DNA from: Phoma sp. XZ068
Lineage: Eukaryota; Ascomycota; Dothideomycetes; Pleosporales; Didymellaceae
DNA length: 64,000 nucleotides
Direction: 5' to 3'
Assembly: GCA_004835665.1 (NCBI GenBank)
Contig: RBKR01000005.1
Coordinates: 372,001 to 436,000 of the forward strand
The translations under genes were made by a program, and so were the position numbers. Numbering within the stretch: the stretch's first letter is position 1; the number at the start of each line of letters is the position of its first letter. The notes below the pieces were generated by a model that had not been told where the DNA came from, did not search any database, and saw only the letters and a list, made by a program, of their open reading frames with translations. Below are positions 44,265-54,384 of this stretch, piece after piece.

Positions 44265-45297
44265 CGTGGCCAGCCGGAAAAGAATGAAACTGATCAATCG
44301 AGATCAATGAGAAGTGAGTGTGCCACTATAGCGCACAGAAAAGAACGTACGTCACTAGGACAGAATGAATGACTGGGCAAACCGGAAGCGCGATGCAATG
44401 GTCAAAAGAGCAAAGCAACTGTACATATAAATGACCAACGAGATGAAGAGGAGTTGCATTCGTCTACTGCCCCGCCGTCTGCGTCTGACGTACCGGGCTG
44501 TGCCGGTGTCACTTCATGCAGGTACTATCTGGAAGGTCGGTAGGGTGGGGTTGCCAGAGCTGTCACCAGGGCCCCTGTAGCTATGATGCTACTCGAAACA
44601 TGTTTAGTTTCCTACGCATAAATATCATCGGGTGAGGCAGAAGCTTGAGTGCGTGGCCAATAGGGACACACGTTTCATGACACTATCATCTTCTCCGCCC
44701 TGAGCTTATTCAGAATACCATAGCATTGATGAGCAGTAGTCGGTGCTATGCCCAGGACACCATTGTCGTTGTGACAATATAATTGTGTCGGCTTATGTGA
44801 GCTGTCTGCAAGAGGTGGTTGTTTGTTGCCAGAACCTCTGATGAAGCCACAGTAAATTCATATTACACTCGCAAACGTGAGCATATTACATTTGCAAGCC
44901 TTGAGCACAGCCACGAACGGGAGGTTCGATTGTACTTGATCACATGTGTGGTATGCTCTGAAATGTAAGGAGTGTAGCACGGACCACGTTTTGCTGGTGC
45001 GACATGCCCAAGCGACTCCAGTTGTGTCGAACATTTCCACGAGCCACTGCCATCTCCGACAACCTTGAAATAGGATTATGCGGATCCTAGAACAAGCACT
45101 CCCTTACTTCCCGTTTGTTACCGAGTGGCATTCGCTGAACTCTCACCGTGCAGCTCGTGGTGGAACTCGATGTAAGTCTGCGCAGCTTTGAAGGCTGAAA
45201 CACTCACGGCTATGCATTACTTTGAAAGGTGGTATCACATCTTTCAGATCAGTTGCCCGTGCAACTCTGTGAAGAGTTTTTCTTTGGTGCAATACCA
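44265..45297. other. Intergenic gap, tyrosinase promoter
   Basis: Just over 1 kb between the tyrosinase start and the stop of the next minus-strand gene. No gene or repeat is recognised. Confidence 0.45.
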
Positions 45298-46458
45298 TCA
45301 GGCGGACTCCATCGTATCTGGTGGTAGGTCTTCTTCTCGTGCAGAGTTCGTAAATGATCGCTTTGCTGCATTGCCCAGTCTTGCGGAACCACCTTTTCTC
45401 TTCCTGACGTTGTCTACATCTGCAGCAACATGTGCCTTCGCCCATCTCTTGACTCTCATGAACGTCTCAACCACCGATGCTGGGAGCCCGCCAACTTGCG
45501 CGACGGACATGCCACTACCCTTCATCAGAACGTCCACCGAAGTCCTAGCTCTGGTCATCGCAGTGTTTAAGGATTGGCCATATACGGTGTCGCGGAAAGA
45601 CGTCAGGGCTATGTTGCGAAGGAGGAGGATATTGCCCACTTGAAGACGCTCCAACGTGTTCAAAAGCTGCCCTTGCGCATGACTCTGTTCGTTGTTTGGT
45701 TCTCGAAGTGGACGCAACCAGAATGCCACCTTGAAATTTGGGTGCGTGTCGTCTCCAACAAGAACCTCCCACAAGTCCATCTTGTAACCACCCTTCCGGA
45801 CTAACACTTCACGTCGTTCAGGGGTAGTCATAAGAACACACAGAAAATTTGGTGTAGGTGTCTGAGGGTATATGGAGCGCACATGAGATGCGCTGGGTAA
45901 TGATCCAAGAGGCATCACAGCCATTGCGGAAGGTACTTGTGACACAAGTATGTTACTGTCGACTGGAGAGGGGCTACTGAATCCTGACGCGGTGGTACCG
46001 AAAGAAGTCGTCAAGAATGACGAAGACGTTACAGTATTGTCCGCAGCCGCATCTTGGATAACTTGTGAGGACAACAACGTGTCGTGAAAGATGAGCGAGT
46101 GCTGTAGGTACTCATCCGGTGCAGACTCTTCCTCGTCGAGCGGAAGCGTGGTGTCAAGGTTGGTCGTCTCAGATTCTGGCAATGCGGATGACTCTTCGAT
46201 GCCGGGTATCGTAAAGGAGTGATAGCCATGGACTTCACCCAGGCTGGTCTTATGTAGGTAAGGCTGCGACCATCCAGTGCGCAGGTGAGCATTCTTAGGC
46301 GCAATGTCTCGCCACTTCAAAGCGGCTTGCTCTTCGGTCGACTGGCCATGCCATAGTTTCGCGTCGAAGCCACAGCATTTGGCGACATCGAGAAGGGTAT
46401 TGTCGCCAAAATCAAGATTTTCGCAGAGTGGTGCGCCATTCAACAGCTTGAGCCTCAT
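45298..46458 (-). CDS. Uncharacterised protein, possible OB-fold nucleic-acid-binding domain
   Basis: A single open frame of 386 codons from the ATG at 46458. The N-terminal 60 residues (MRLKLLNGAPLCENLDFGDN, then LLDVAKCCGFDAKLW) look ordered. A Ser/Thr-rich linker spans about 85-195. The segment from about 205 to 310 has the alternating pattern of a beta barrel: FLCVLMTTPERREV, YKMDLWEVLVGDDTHPNFKVAFWLRP, LERLQVGNILLLRNIALTSFRDTVYGQS. The phrase on entering a barrel strand after a variable loop (VGNILLLRNIAL) is typical of OB folds in ssDNA-binding proteins. A basic tail follows (DNVRKRKGG). I infer DNA or RNA binding with moderate confidence; the family is not identified. It is divergent from AIM32 across 384 bp. 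Confidence 0.65.
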   Translation of the reverse strand: MRLKLLNGAPLCENLDFGDNTLLDVAKCCGFDAKLWHGQSTEEQAALKWRDIAPKNAHLRTGWSQPYLHKTSLGEVHGYHSFTIPGIEESSALPESETTNLDTTLPLDEEESAPDEYLQHSLIFHDTLLSSQVIQDAAADNTVTSSSFLTTSFGTTASGFSSPSPVDSNILVSQVPSAMAVMPLGSLPSASHVRSIYPQTPTPNFLCVLMTTPERREVLVRKGGYKMDLWEVLVGDDTHPNFKVAFWLRPLREPNNEQSHAQGQLLNTLERLQVGNILLLRNIALTSFRDTVYGQSLNTAMTRARTSVDVLMKGSGMSVAQVGGLPASVVETFMRVKRWAKAHVAADVDNVRKRKGGSARLGNAAKRSFTNSAREEDLPPDTMESA

Positions 46459-46842
46459 TGGTTAGGGGCAACGCGTGAATATGTCGCCGGTCAACTGACA
46501 GGTGGTTTTCGCTGCAGGCTTGCACTACCGGTAGAAGTGGAGCGAAGGAGCTCGGTCTTGAGGTCGGAGAAGATGCAATGTCCGAGTGGTCGCTCTTTAC
46601 TTTTGCATCGGCTCCCTACAATTCACCGAAGGCGTCAGCACGAGAATGGAATAGGAGCGGAGATTCATTTCGACAGCCGTGAATATAAACACCTTTGACC
46701 TCTCCTTTTACTGCGCTCACTTGGAGATTCTGTTGATCTCCACGTTCACTTGCCGAAATAGCCCTTCGTCATCGCGCCCACTTTCCGTGTCGAGTCTTGG
46801 CGATCTAATCTGATTTCAAAGCCCGGGACGCGAATATCAACG
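46459..46842. promoter_or_regulatory. Short divergent promoter region
   Basis: The 384 bp between the divergent starts of the OB-fold-like gene and AIM32 must hold both promoters. No defined element is identified. Confidence 0.45.
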
Positions 46843-48127
46843 ATGGCGCCGTCTAAGCCGACTCACACGCATCTGAACGCATATAGAATGACTGCGACTC
46901 TGAAAAACTTCGCCTACAAGCTGTCGTCGACGTTGTCGTCGTCTGAGTTGCCGACGCTGAAGAAAGATGGCGAATTCTCCAAAGCTCGAAAGACGGCGGA
47001 TCTATTCCCCACCACCGACCCCACGATAGATGGGGACGACTGCTTACACGATTGCGCAAGCTGCACGATCAAGTACCCGCGCAAATTCGAAATCGACGAG
47101 ACAGAAGAGCTCTTTGGCCATGTGAAGGGATGGCAGACACATTTGATTGTCGCGACCGGCAAGACGGACTGGGTGCGAGATGTTGCGGATGAAAAAGGGA
47201 GCATCATGGAGGCGGTCGACAGAGGGCATGTGAAGCCTAGCAACGGGGTGAGTAATACCATTTACACAAGCGATATTCGTGCGTTATCAGAGAACTAACA
47301 GGCCACAGAAACTCATGCTGTCCGCCTCTGACATGCCCATACCTGATCACTCGGACACCAGCTCGATGGTGCTGCTATTACCGTCCTGGCAGTTTATCGA
47401 CAACGTCACGCCCGCGAACGTACCTGACCTGATTACCGGCTATGTAAATCGAAGCCCAACAAACGATTCGCCGCTACACCGCAAACCGATCACATCCTCG
47501 CAGCCATCGACAGCTCCCTCAGGAGGATCATCCTCCACGGATCTGGCATTGAAACCGGCAGATACCATAATACCGCCCACGATATCGACAAATTCCAATT
47601 TGAGGGCGAGACCGTGTCCACACAAGTATTTGATCCTTCTGTGTAGCCAAAAGACTCGCGACGCGCGTTGCGGTCAATCTGCGCCACTTCTGCGCCGCGA
47701 GTTTGAACGACACCTACGACCTCTCGGATTATATCGCGACTTGCATGATGAACGTCCTGGAGGTGTAGGGATATACTTCATTAGTCACGTCGGAGGACAT
47801 AAGTTTTCGGCAAACGTAATGGTATATCGACACTCGTCAACAGTGGAACATCCAAATGAAGCCAATGGTCACGCCAATGGCGTTCAGGAAGCATTGGAGG
47901 AGCTCAAGATTGAGTCAGACAAAGACCACGAGGTGGTACTAGATGCAAATCAGGAGCAGCAAGCGGAGAGCGATGGCGAAGCTGCGCAGTGTATATGGCT
48001 AGCACGCGTTCGACCCGAGGACTGCGAGAACATCATCAGGTATACTATTCTGCAGGGTAAGGTGGTCAAGCCTGAAAGGCAGCTAAGAGGAGGATTTGAC
48101 CGATCTAAACAACTGGCAAGTTGGTAA
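46843..48127 (+). CDS. AIM32: Aim32/Apd1-type thioredoxin-like [2Fe-2S] protein
   Basis: Two exons (46843-47247, 47309-48127) give 407 residues; the 61-nt intron has GTGAGT and CTAAC before CAG. The protein belongs to the sucrase/ferredoxin-like family. An N-terminal cysteine cluster DCLHDCASC is at 66-74. The C-terminal thioredoxin-like ferredoxin domain carries Cys247 and Cys256 (C-x8-C) and His295 and His299 (HVGGH), the two-Cys two-His set that binds a [2Fe-2S] cluster in Apd1 and Aim32. In yeast Aim32 is mitochondrial and linked to redox quality control of the protein import machinery. The N-terminus (MTATLKNFAYKLSSTLSSS after an earlier Met) could be a presequence, which fits. An acidic insert of about 50 residues interrupts the last domain. 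Confidence 0.9.
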
Positions 48128-48667
48128 TGCTCATCTACAGCTCTGCACAATTATACCCTGAGAAAGATGAAGCCTATCGAGGTTGAGATGCAGACAGGAG
48201 ATAGGCCTAGTTACTGTTCGCTTCGTAATAGTAGATCAAGAGAATTTCTAGAAGGCGCCTTTGTTGACATAATACTACTCGATAGCTGCACGCCATAGGT
48301 GGTATTGTCAGGTGTTGCATCGATCTTGTTATACGCATCGAAAACGCTCCGCAAGTTGTTGTACCTCATTCACAATGTGTATATGCCAGATCCTGTTTGT
48401 GGCCATACTGACATTCACTGTACGTGATTCCAAGCGCACAAACAAGGCAAGAAAGGATGATTCCGATGTTCCATCAATTGTATCTTATTTTTTTGGGTCG
48501 TGGGTATCATCTAGGGAATGAATTGTATCTGATGCCACAGCATCGCCTCGTCAAAAAGGGCGTCCGTCCGCTTTTAATAGTCATGTCGCGGCTCACGTGC
48601 CCGTACCTCGAATACCATCATTTATCATGTCGCTGGTTCATCCTCCCCTCCCATCCTGTCCACACGC
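48128..48667. other. Convergent intergenic region AIM32/eL6
   Basis: 3' regions of both neighbours. Nothing else is recognised. Confidence 0.4.
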
Positions 48668-49326
48668 TTAAAAGACCATCTCGTGCGGGTGCTGGCCACT
48701 CCTCAAGCTAAAGCTCGCACCCAGGTAGTCCTCGAGGTCCGGCTGCTGCTTGATCGTCGCAATCAGCGCCTTGTCAACTTTCTTCTGGTCCTCAATGCGC
48801 TGGGGGTCGGTATCCTTCTTCTGGGGTGTGGTCTCGCCCTGCTCAAAGAACGCATCCTCGCCCTTGCCCTCCTTCTTCTCGCGCGCCCAGTACTCGTCCT
48901 TGCTCACACGGTCCAGGACTTCCGTGTCGAGGTTGGAAACATCAACGGATGCGCCGGTTGCGATTACGTAGCGGTGGTTTACGCGGCGCAGGGGAACGCC
49001 GTTGGACTTGAAGGGACCGGTAATCAGGAGAACGCCCTGCGAGAGCTGGCGGAGAAGAACGACGCGCTTGCCGGAGAAGCGACCAGAGAGGAGGATCAGG
49101 ATGGTACCGGGCTTGAGGGACTCGCGGTATTTGGTGGGGTGGGCGGTCTTGCGCGCCTGTTGTTGTTAGCATGTGGCTCAATTGTCTCTCATGATTTCGC
49201 AACAACATTGGCACTGAGACGTGTCGTCGCCTGGAAATCGGGTTTGGCGCATACCTTCTTCATCAGCGCCTCCTCCTCAGCAGGGTAGTAGCGCGAGGCC
49301 TTCTGTTCACCGGCAGCAGTAGACAT
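48668..49326 (-). CDS. RPL6: 60S ribosomal protein eL6
   Basis: Two exons (49326-49255, 49156-48668) give 186 residues; the 98-nt intron sits after codon 24 and has acceptor CAG preceded by CTAAC. The protein has the eL6 core: SLKPGTILILLSGRFSGKRVVLL, GVLLITGPFKSNGVPLRRVN and YVIATGASVDVS. It is a structural protein of the large ribosomal subunit in the cytosol. An early intron in a ribosomal protein gene is common in fungi. The C-terminal tail is short and acidic-basic mixed. The gene is divergent from the GH76 gene but 2.2 kb away. Confidence 0.96.
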
Positions 49327-51583
49327 TGCGAATTGGTGGATTCTGAACTTCAGTCAGGGCTTTGAGTTTTGTAGTGGTGTTTAGTGTCACAAATATACTG
49401 ACAGTTAAAACGTTTGATGTTGTTGATGTCGCCGTCGCGATAATGCTGTGTGCAACTCGCTTGTGGGAGATAGACTAGCGCCTATCGATAAGTCGACGTC
49501 ATCTGCTTCCCCTTCACCAACAATCCCTCTTCACGTCCAACATCTTGCCTCAGGATTTCTCAGCATGTAATCCAGAATTCACTGTGTACGCCTTGAAACC
49601 AACAATTGACTCGGAGATTATTCTCAGCCTCCTGAAGTCCGATGCGCAACTTAGGTGTCAGTGTCAGTGGTTGAGCATGCCACATAGAAGCCTCCAGGGT
49701 AGTGGAGAACGCGCAAATACCCCAGGTGATGGCTCCCTGCATGCCAAGTTTGTGACACCGATGCTTGGCTCTCATAACACCTTTTTGATACCCAGATTAT
49801 CTCGCAGCCCGTATGAGCTGCCCCGGGAACAGCATCGTTGAACGAGATAAGGAGTCACATTGGATGAACGCGCGCAAGTCATTTCTCGACATCAAGTCCG
49901 ATCCGGGGATCACTGCAGCCCTTAGAATCCTATACAGCGGTGTCAGGAATGCCAAACTATACCCTAGTATTATTGTCGAGGAGCCAAAGACCCCAATAAC
50001 ACCTGGATCAGGTTTGTGTGCCATCTTCACTACCAGGAGAGCGAAATTTTCGAACACTAGCGCTGGTACGGGACGATCACCTATACACAGCCGAATAAAC
50101 ACCCCATCACCTCACTGAATTGGCGTACAAAGAAGCATGGAGCGACTCGTCAATCACTAGAGGCGGAACAGGTACAAGCTTCTAATGCGAGCATTGCGTA
50201 AGTGCTGGAATTACATTCAACGCACTCAAGTAACGACTTTTAGTGGGACAGTGACCTGGTAACTTTGTAAACGCCTTGTACCCATGTCTCACTCTCAAAT
50301 CTGAAATCGACCCAAGACCTGGCCCTGATGCGACACGCTGTCCAGGCAATCGTGGACCTGAGCAGATCAATCACAAAGTACGTGAAGCGATCGATTGGTC
50401 GGCCTTCCTGCTCGATTCTGCTATTGTGTATTGGCGGACCAGTTGCGGTCTTGGGGAGAGATGGATGGTCTCAGGCGGTCGCTAGGAGCTCTAGGAGCTC
50501 TGGGAATGCTGTAAACATGCGGGAGAACGAAGTGTTCAGCTAATTGAGTGGTCCTCGGGATCGATGGGCGTCTTTACCGCCGAGTCTGTAGTTCGCTCTG
50601 CCTATACAAGCCCGCCTCATAACTCCGGGAGCAAATGTTGTGGTAATGTACCCGCCTGGGCCTGCGACTTGGCGATGTCCGTGGGCTGCACCATCTCGAA
50701 TTGTTCCTTTACCGCCTTCACGGACCATGTTTACGACATGCATCACAAGAATCCAACAGTCAGGAAACATCCGTGCGCCAAGCCTCAAAATCAATCAGCA
50801 TTCCATGGAAAAGCAATTATTTGCCCCATTGGGTAATTAAAGGGCACACGGGCTCACGTGGTGGCGCGAGAACGCAGGGGCAAGCCCTGTGTTTGGCGCT
50901 GGGCGGACCGCTGGATCATCACCGCCAGCGGGTACGTGTTCATAACTAGATATTTATGTCTCTCAGAAATTGCTGTTACGAATAAAGCTTGGGAAAGAGG
51001 AAGTACACGCGTTACACTTTGACTCACCCTCGAGTCCACCCTGGAGGTCAATCAACTATGTCTTGGAGTACCAGATTCTTCGACGCTTGCATGGGGATAT
51101 TACAGTACACATCCAAGCAACAATCGTTGTTGGGTGATTGAGTTCCACGCGTTGACGCAGCCGCGGAGACCGTTCATGCCAATCACAGTAGACGACAGGA
51201 GAGGTTCCATATATCCTCGGAACTTTGAACTGGGCGCCAAAGATGAAGGACTCGCTGGGCGGGCGCAGTCGCTCGAAGCAACGAAGTCCGATTTCTGAAA
51301 CATGCATTAACTTGCGTGCAGCCAATCAATGCGCAAGTTTCGAAACACACCTTCCCCGAACCTGACCAACACCCTGCAGGGGTCGCGCGGCTCTTTCCCC
51401 AGGTGAACATCAATCTCCAAATCGACCCGCCGATGCAAGCAGCTAGCCACGAGGTCTTAATAGAAGCAAGGCCCACTTCACGATGGCTCCTCCATTCACA
51501 CTTGGTCTTTTGCGTTTGCGTACGTTCACTCGTTCTCCTGCGTTGCGTTCTTTACTTCGTTTCTTACTATTAGCATTTGCAAT
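49327..51583. other. Gene-free gap of 2.2 kb
   Basis: Promoters of eL6 (left end) and the GH76 gene (right end) should be here. The centre has only short open frames without resemblance. No repeats of note besides a short AGGAGCTCT duplication near 50486. Confidence 0.45.
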
Positions 51584-53431
51584 ATGAAGTTCTTCGCTAC
51601 TGTTGGAGCTGTGCTCCTTCCTTTTATTGCGTCGACCGCAGGCGGAGTTGAGTTCGATCCTGAGGATGAGGCTTCTATCAAGGCTGCTGCTAGGACCTAC
51701 GCATACGGACTGATGGAACTTTACAAGAACAATGCTACCGGAACACCTACAGAAGACATCGGTATTTGGCCGCAACCGCACTACTGGTGGGAAGGCGGAG
51801 CTGCGTGGGGAGGGGTGATCGAGTATACTCAGTTCTCTGGCGACGACTCGCACGTGAAGACGCTTCAGCAAGCCTTGACTGCGAACTACGGACCCAACAA
51901 CGACTTCATCTTATCGTACCGCAAGGGCCAGACAGGTAATGATGACCAGGCCTTCTGGGCTCTGGCTGTCATGTCAGCGCTCGAGTACCAATTCCCAGAT
52001 CCGGAATCAGCTCCCGCGGATTACCTGGAGGTTGCCGTGAACGCCTTCAACAATATGGTGGGCCGATGGGACACTACCACTTGCAATGGAGGATTGAAGT
52101 GGCAAATCTACCCCGAGAATTCGTACGGCTACAACTACAAGAACTCCATCTCCAACGGATGCGCCTTTGCTCTGGGTGCACGCCTCGCCCGCTACACTGG
52201 CAACCAAACATACGCGGATTGGGCGGAAAAGATATACGACTGGACCAAGTCAGTTGGTTTGATCACTGACATTTACGAAGTCTTCGACGGCACTGACGAC
52301 AAGACGAACTGCGCGAAGGTGGCTGACAAGACCCAATGGACTTACAACAACGCTATGTTCCTTCACGGCTCGGCTTTCATGTACGATGTCACAAACGGTG
52401 CGAGCGTATGGAAGGACCGGGTCTCTGGATTCCTCTCGCACGCCGAGCTTCTGTTCTTCAGTGCAGTCACAAAGGACAACATCATGTACGAATGGGCTTG
52501 CGAAACAGGGGAGTCAGGACGTCACTGCAACCTCGATCAGCAGTCATTTAAGGCGTATCTCTCCCGCTTCATGGCGAAGACCGCGGCTGTTGCACCCTTT
52601 ACGAAGGACACGATCACCAAGTACCTCACTGCCTCTGCTGTTGGCGCTGCGAAATCATGCTCAGGTGGAGATGATAAGGCTACCTGCGGTTCGAAGTGGT
52701 ACACTGGCAGCTGGGACGGCACATCCGGTGTGGGCCAACAGCTTGCGGCCTTGGAGGTTACCCATGCGCTGCTGTCGCTGAAGCAAAACATCGTCCCGGT
52801 TAAGAAGGGTGCCTCTGAGCCAAAACCCATCACGAGCACTACACCGAAGCCGAGCTCGACACTTGCTGCCAAGCCTACTGCCGCTCCTGAGAGCAAGCCG
52901 GCTGAGTCAAGCAAGGTCGTCCCCGCACCACCAGAGTCTACTGCAGCTGCGCCTGTCAACAGTGCTGCTCCCTCTACTAAGGACGTAGCTTCGACTTCTG
53001 CTGTTGCAGCCGAGCCGTCCGCGTCCCCAGTCAAGTCTACCCCGGCAGCAGTTGCTCCCACAGAGAAACCTGCTGGACAAGCCGGTGAGAATAAGCCGTC
53101 TGCTGGTGCTGATACGAGCTGCTCGAGGAGCACGACAATTACCGTCACCGTCTCGAGGCCGACTGCTGCTGTTAACACCACCTGTACACCTAGTACGACA
53201 CTGACCGTCTACGTCCCTCCCGTCACGTCGGTTCCGGAAGTTCCGTCCGTAGTGACGACCAGCGCACCTGTGGTACCTCCGGTTGCTAACAGCACCGTGC
53301 CTGTTAATGGCAGCGTACCTAGTTCGACGGCACCGCCAGAGTTTGACGGTGCTGCTTCAAGCATCCAGGTTATGGGTGGCTCAATCTTTGGCCCTATTGC
53401 AGTGGCTATTGTGGCAGGGTTGTTATTGTAA
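51584..53431 (+). CDS. GPI-anchored GH76 endo-alpha-1,6-mannanase (Dfg5/Dcw1 family)
   Basis: A single-exon gene of 615 residues. The signal peptide is about 1-20. The GH76 domain spans about 22-410; the catalytic aspartate pair is Asp120-Asp121 in GNDDQAFWALAVMSALEY. YWWEGGAAWGGVIEY and NGGLKWQIYPENSYGYNYKNSISNG are family stretches. After it come about 180 residues of Ser/Thr/Pro/Ala-rich stalk, a short Thr-rich Cys pair (DTSCSRSTTITVTVSRP) and a hydrophobic end (IFGPIAVAIVAGLLL), the pattern of GPI attachment. Dfg5/Dcw1 enzymes are thought to transfer GPI-anchored mannoproteins from the membrane into cell wall glucan. The stalk is longer than in the yeast proteins. Confidence 0.93.
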   Translation: MKFFATVGAVLLPFIASTAGGVEFDPEDEASIKAAARTYAYGLMELYKNNATGTPTEDIGIWPQPHYWWEGGAAWGGVIEYTQFSGDDSHVKTLQQALTANYGPNNDFILSYRKGQTGNDDQAFWALAVMSALEYQFPDPESAPADYLEVAVNAFNNMVGRWDTTTCNGGLKWQIYPENSYGYNYKNSISNGCAFALGARLARYTGNQTYADWAEKIYDWTKSVGLITDIYEVFDGTDDKTNCAKVADKTQWTYNNAMFLHGSAFMYDVTNGASVWKDRVSGFLSHAELLFFSAVTKDNIMYEWACETGESGRHCNLDQQSFKAYLSRFMAKTAAVAPFTKDTITKYLTASAVGAAKSCSGGDDKATCGSKWYTGSWDGTSGVGQQLAALEVTHALLSLKQNIVPVKKGASEPKPITSTTPKPSSTLAAKPTAAPESKPAESSKVVPAPPESTAAAPVNSAAPSTKDVASTSAVAAEPSASPVKSTPAAVAPTEKPAGQAGENKPSAGADTSCSRSTTITVTVSRPTAAVNTTCTPSTTLTVYVPPVTSVPEVPSVVTTSAPVVPPVANSTVPVNGSVPSSTAPPEFDGAASSIQVMGGSIFGPIAVAIVAGLLL

Positions 53432-54384
53432 GGAATATGCTCGCGGTGCCTCACTTTTTCTCTTCTTCATAGTCCCCTCAGGACATTTATTGGATTGTAC
53501 ATATACCCTTCTTACCCAGGCTCGGCCAAGACCAGCCGTACCACGGTTCGTAGATAGTTTTTAGACCATACTAGAATCAACAGGTTCGCGAAAGCTGTAG
53601 CATCATGGTAGTACAGGCTCAGTCATGACGTTTGCAGCTCGTTTCGCAGGCGACTACTTGTTGTGGGCAGCAGTCTGAGGCGTCTCAACAATGCGCAACC
53701 GTCATCGTCTCCCCGGTCCAGTCCATTTGTCACCGGTGATCGACCTCTAGCTACAGTACAGACAAAGTGCAGATCACGACCTCGCCTGCAAGCATAATGT
53801 CGCAGGCATGATGTTGATCAGGCGGCTCGATCTGCGATGTCGTTTGGCAGCTGCCCCGCGCCGCCACCAAGCTCCTCAACGGTTCGCACCGTGACCGGGC
53901 AGTCCTGCCCGCGGCCGTCCGCTGCACGTCCACACATCCGAGCGCTCAACAACAGCTGTAGCGCATCCTATACGCGCGCATATCCGCATAGTCCCCTCAG
54001 CAAAGAAGGCTCGACCCGGGACTCGGCTACCGGAAGCAATTGCTGTGTGCGAATCATGACCGCCTAAAGTCTGATTGCTACTTCTTGCACTGCTTGCACT
54101 GCTTGCACGGCCTGCACACGACCAAGCAAGCTCGAGCCAACGTATCTCCAAGACAGCAGCAAGGGAAGGTGCGCAGATTCCGAGGGGACCGAGAGAGCAG
54201 TCGCTGACATGTGCCAGGGAGTCCACCGTGTCCCCACTGTTCCTCAGCACGTCCGCTTCGAATCTCGAGCGCATCCCGCAAACCTCCCATCACGTCACCC
54301 CACAATCGCTACACACGTACCTCTACCGCTGTATTCATACCACAACACCGCTAGCCCCCCAGCCTGCACGGCTGCACCGCAAAC
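53432..54384. other. Intergenic gap upstream of the acyltransferase
   Basis: GH76 3' region and acyltransferase promoter. A 9-base unit CTTGCACTG is repeated three times at 54084-54110. No gene is recognised. Confidence 0.45.
54084..54110. repeat. Short tandem repeat, 3 x 9 bp
   Basis: CTTGCACTG twice exactly and a third copy with one change at its end, in the 5' region of the acyltransferase gene about 275 bp before its ATG. Confidence 0.6.

Noticed and set aside
52537..53181. 214-codon minus-strand open frame over the GH76 stalk
   Set aside because: Result of low-complexity Ser/Thr/Pro/Ala codons in the sense gene; no domain.
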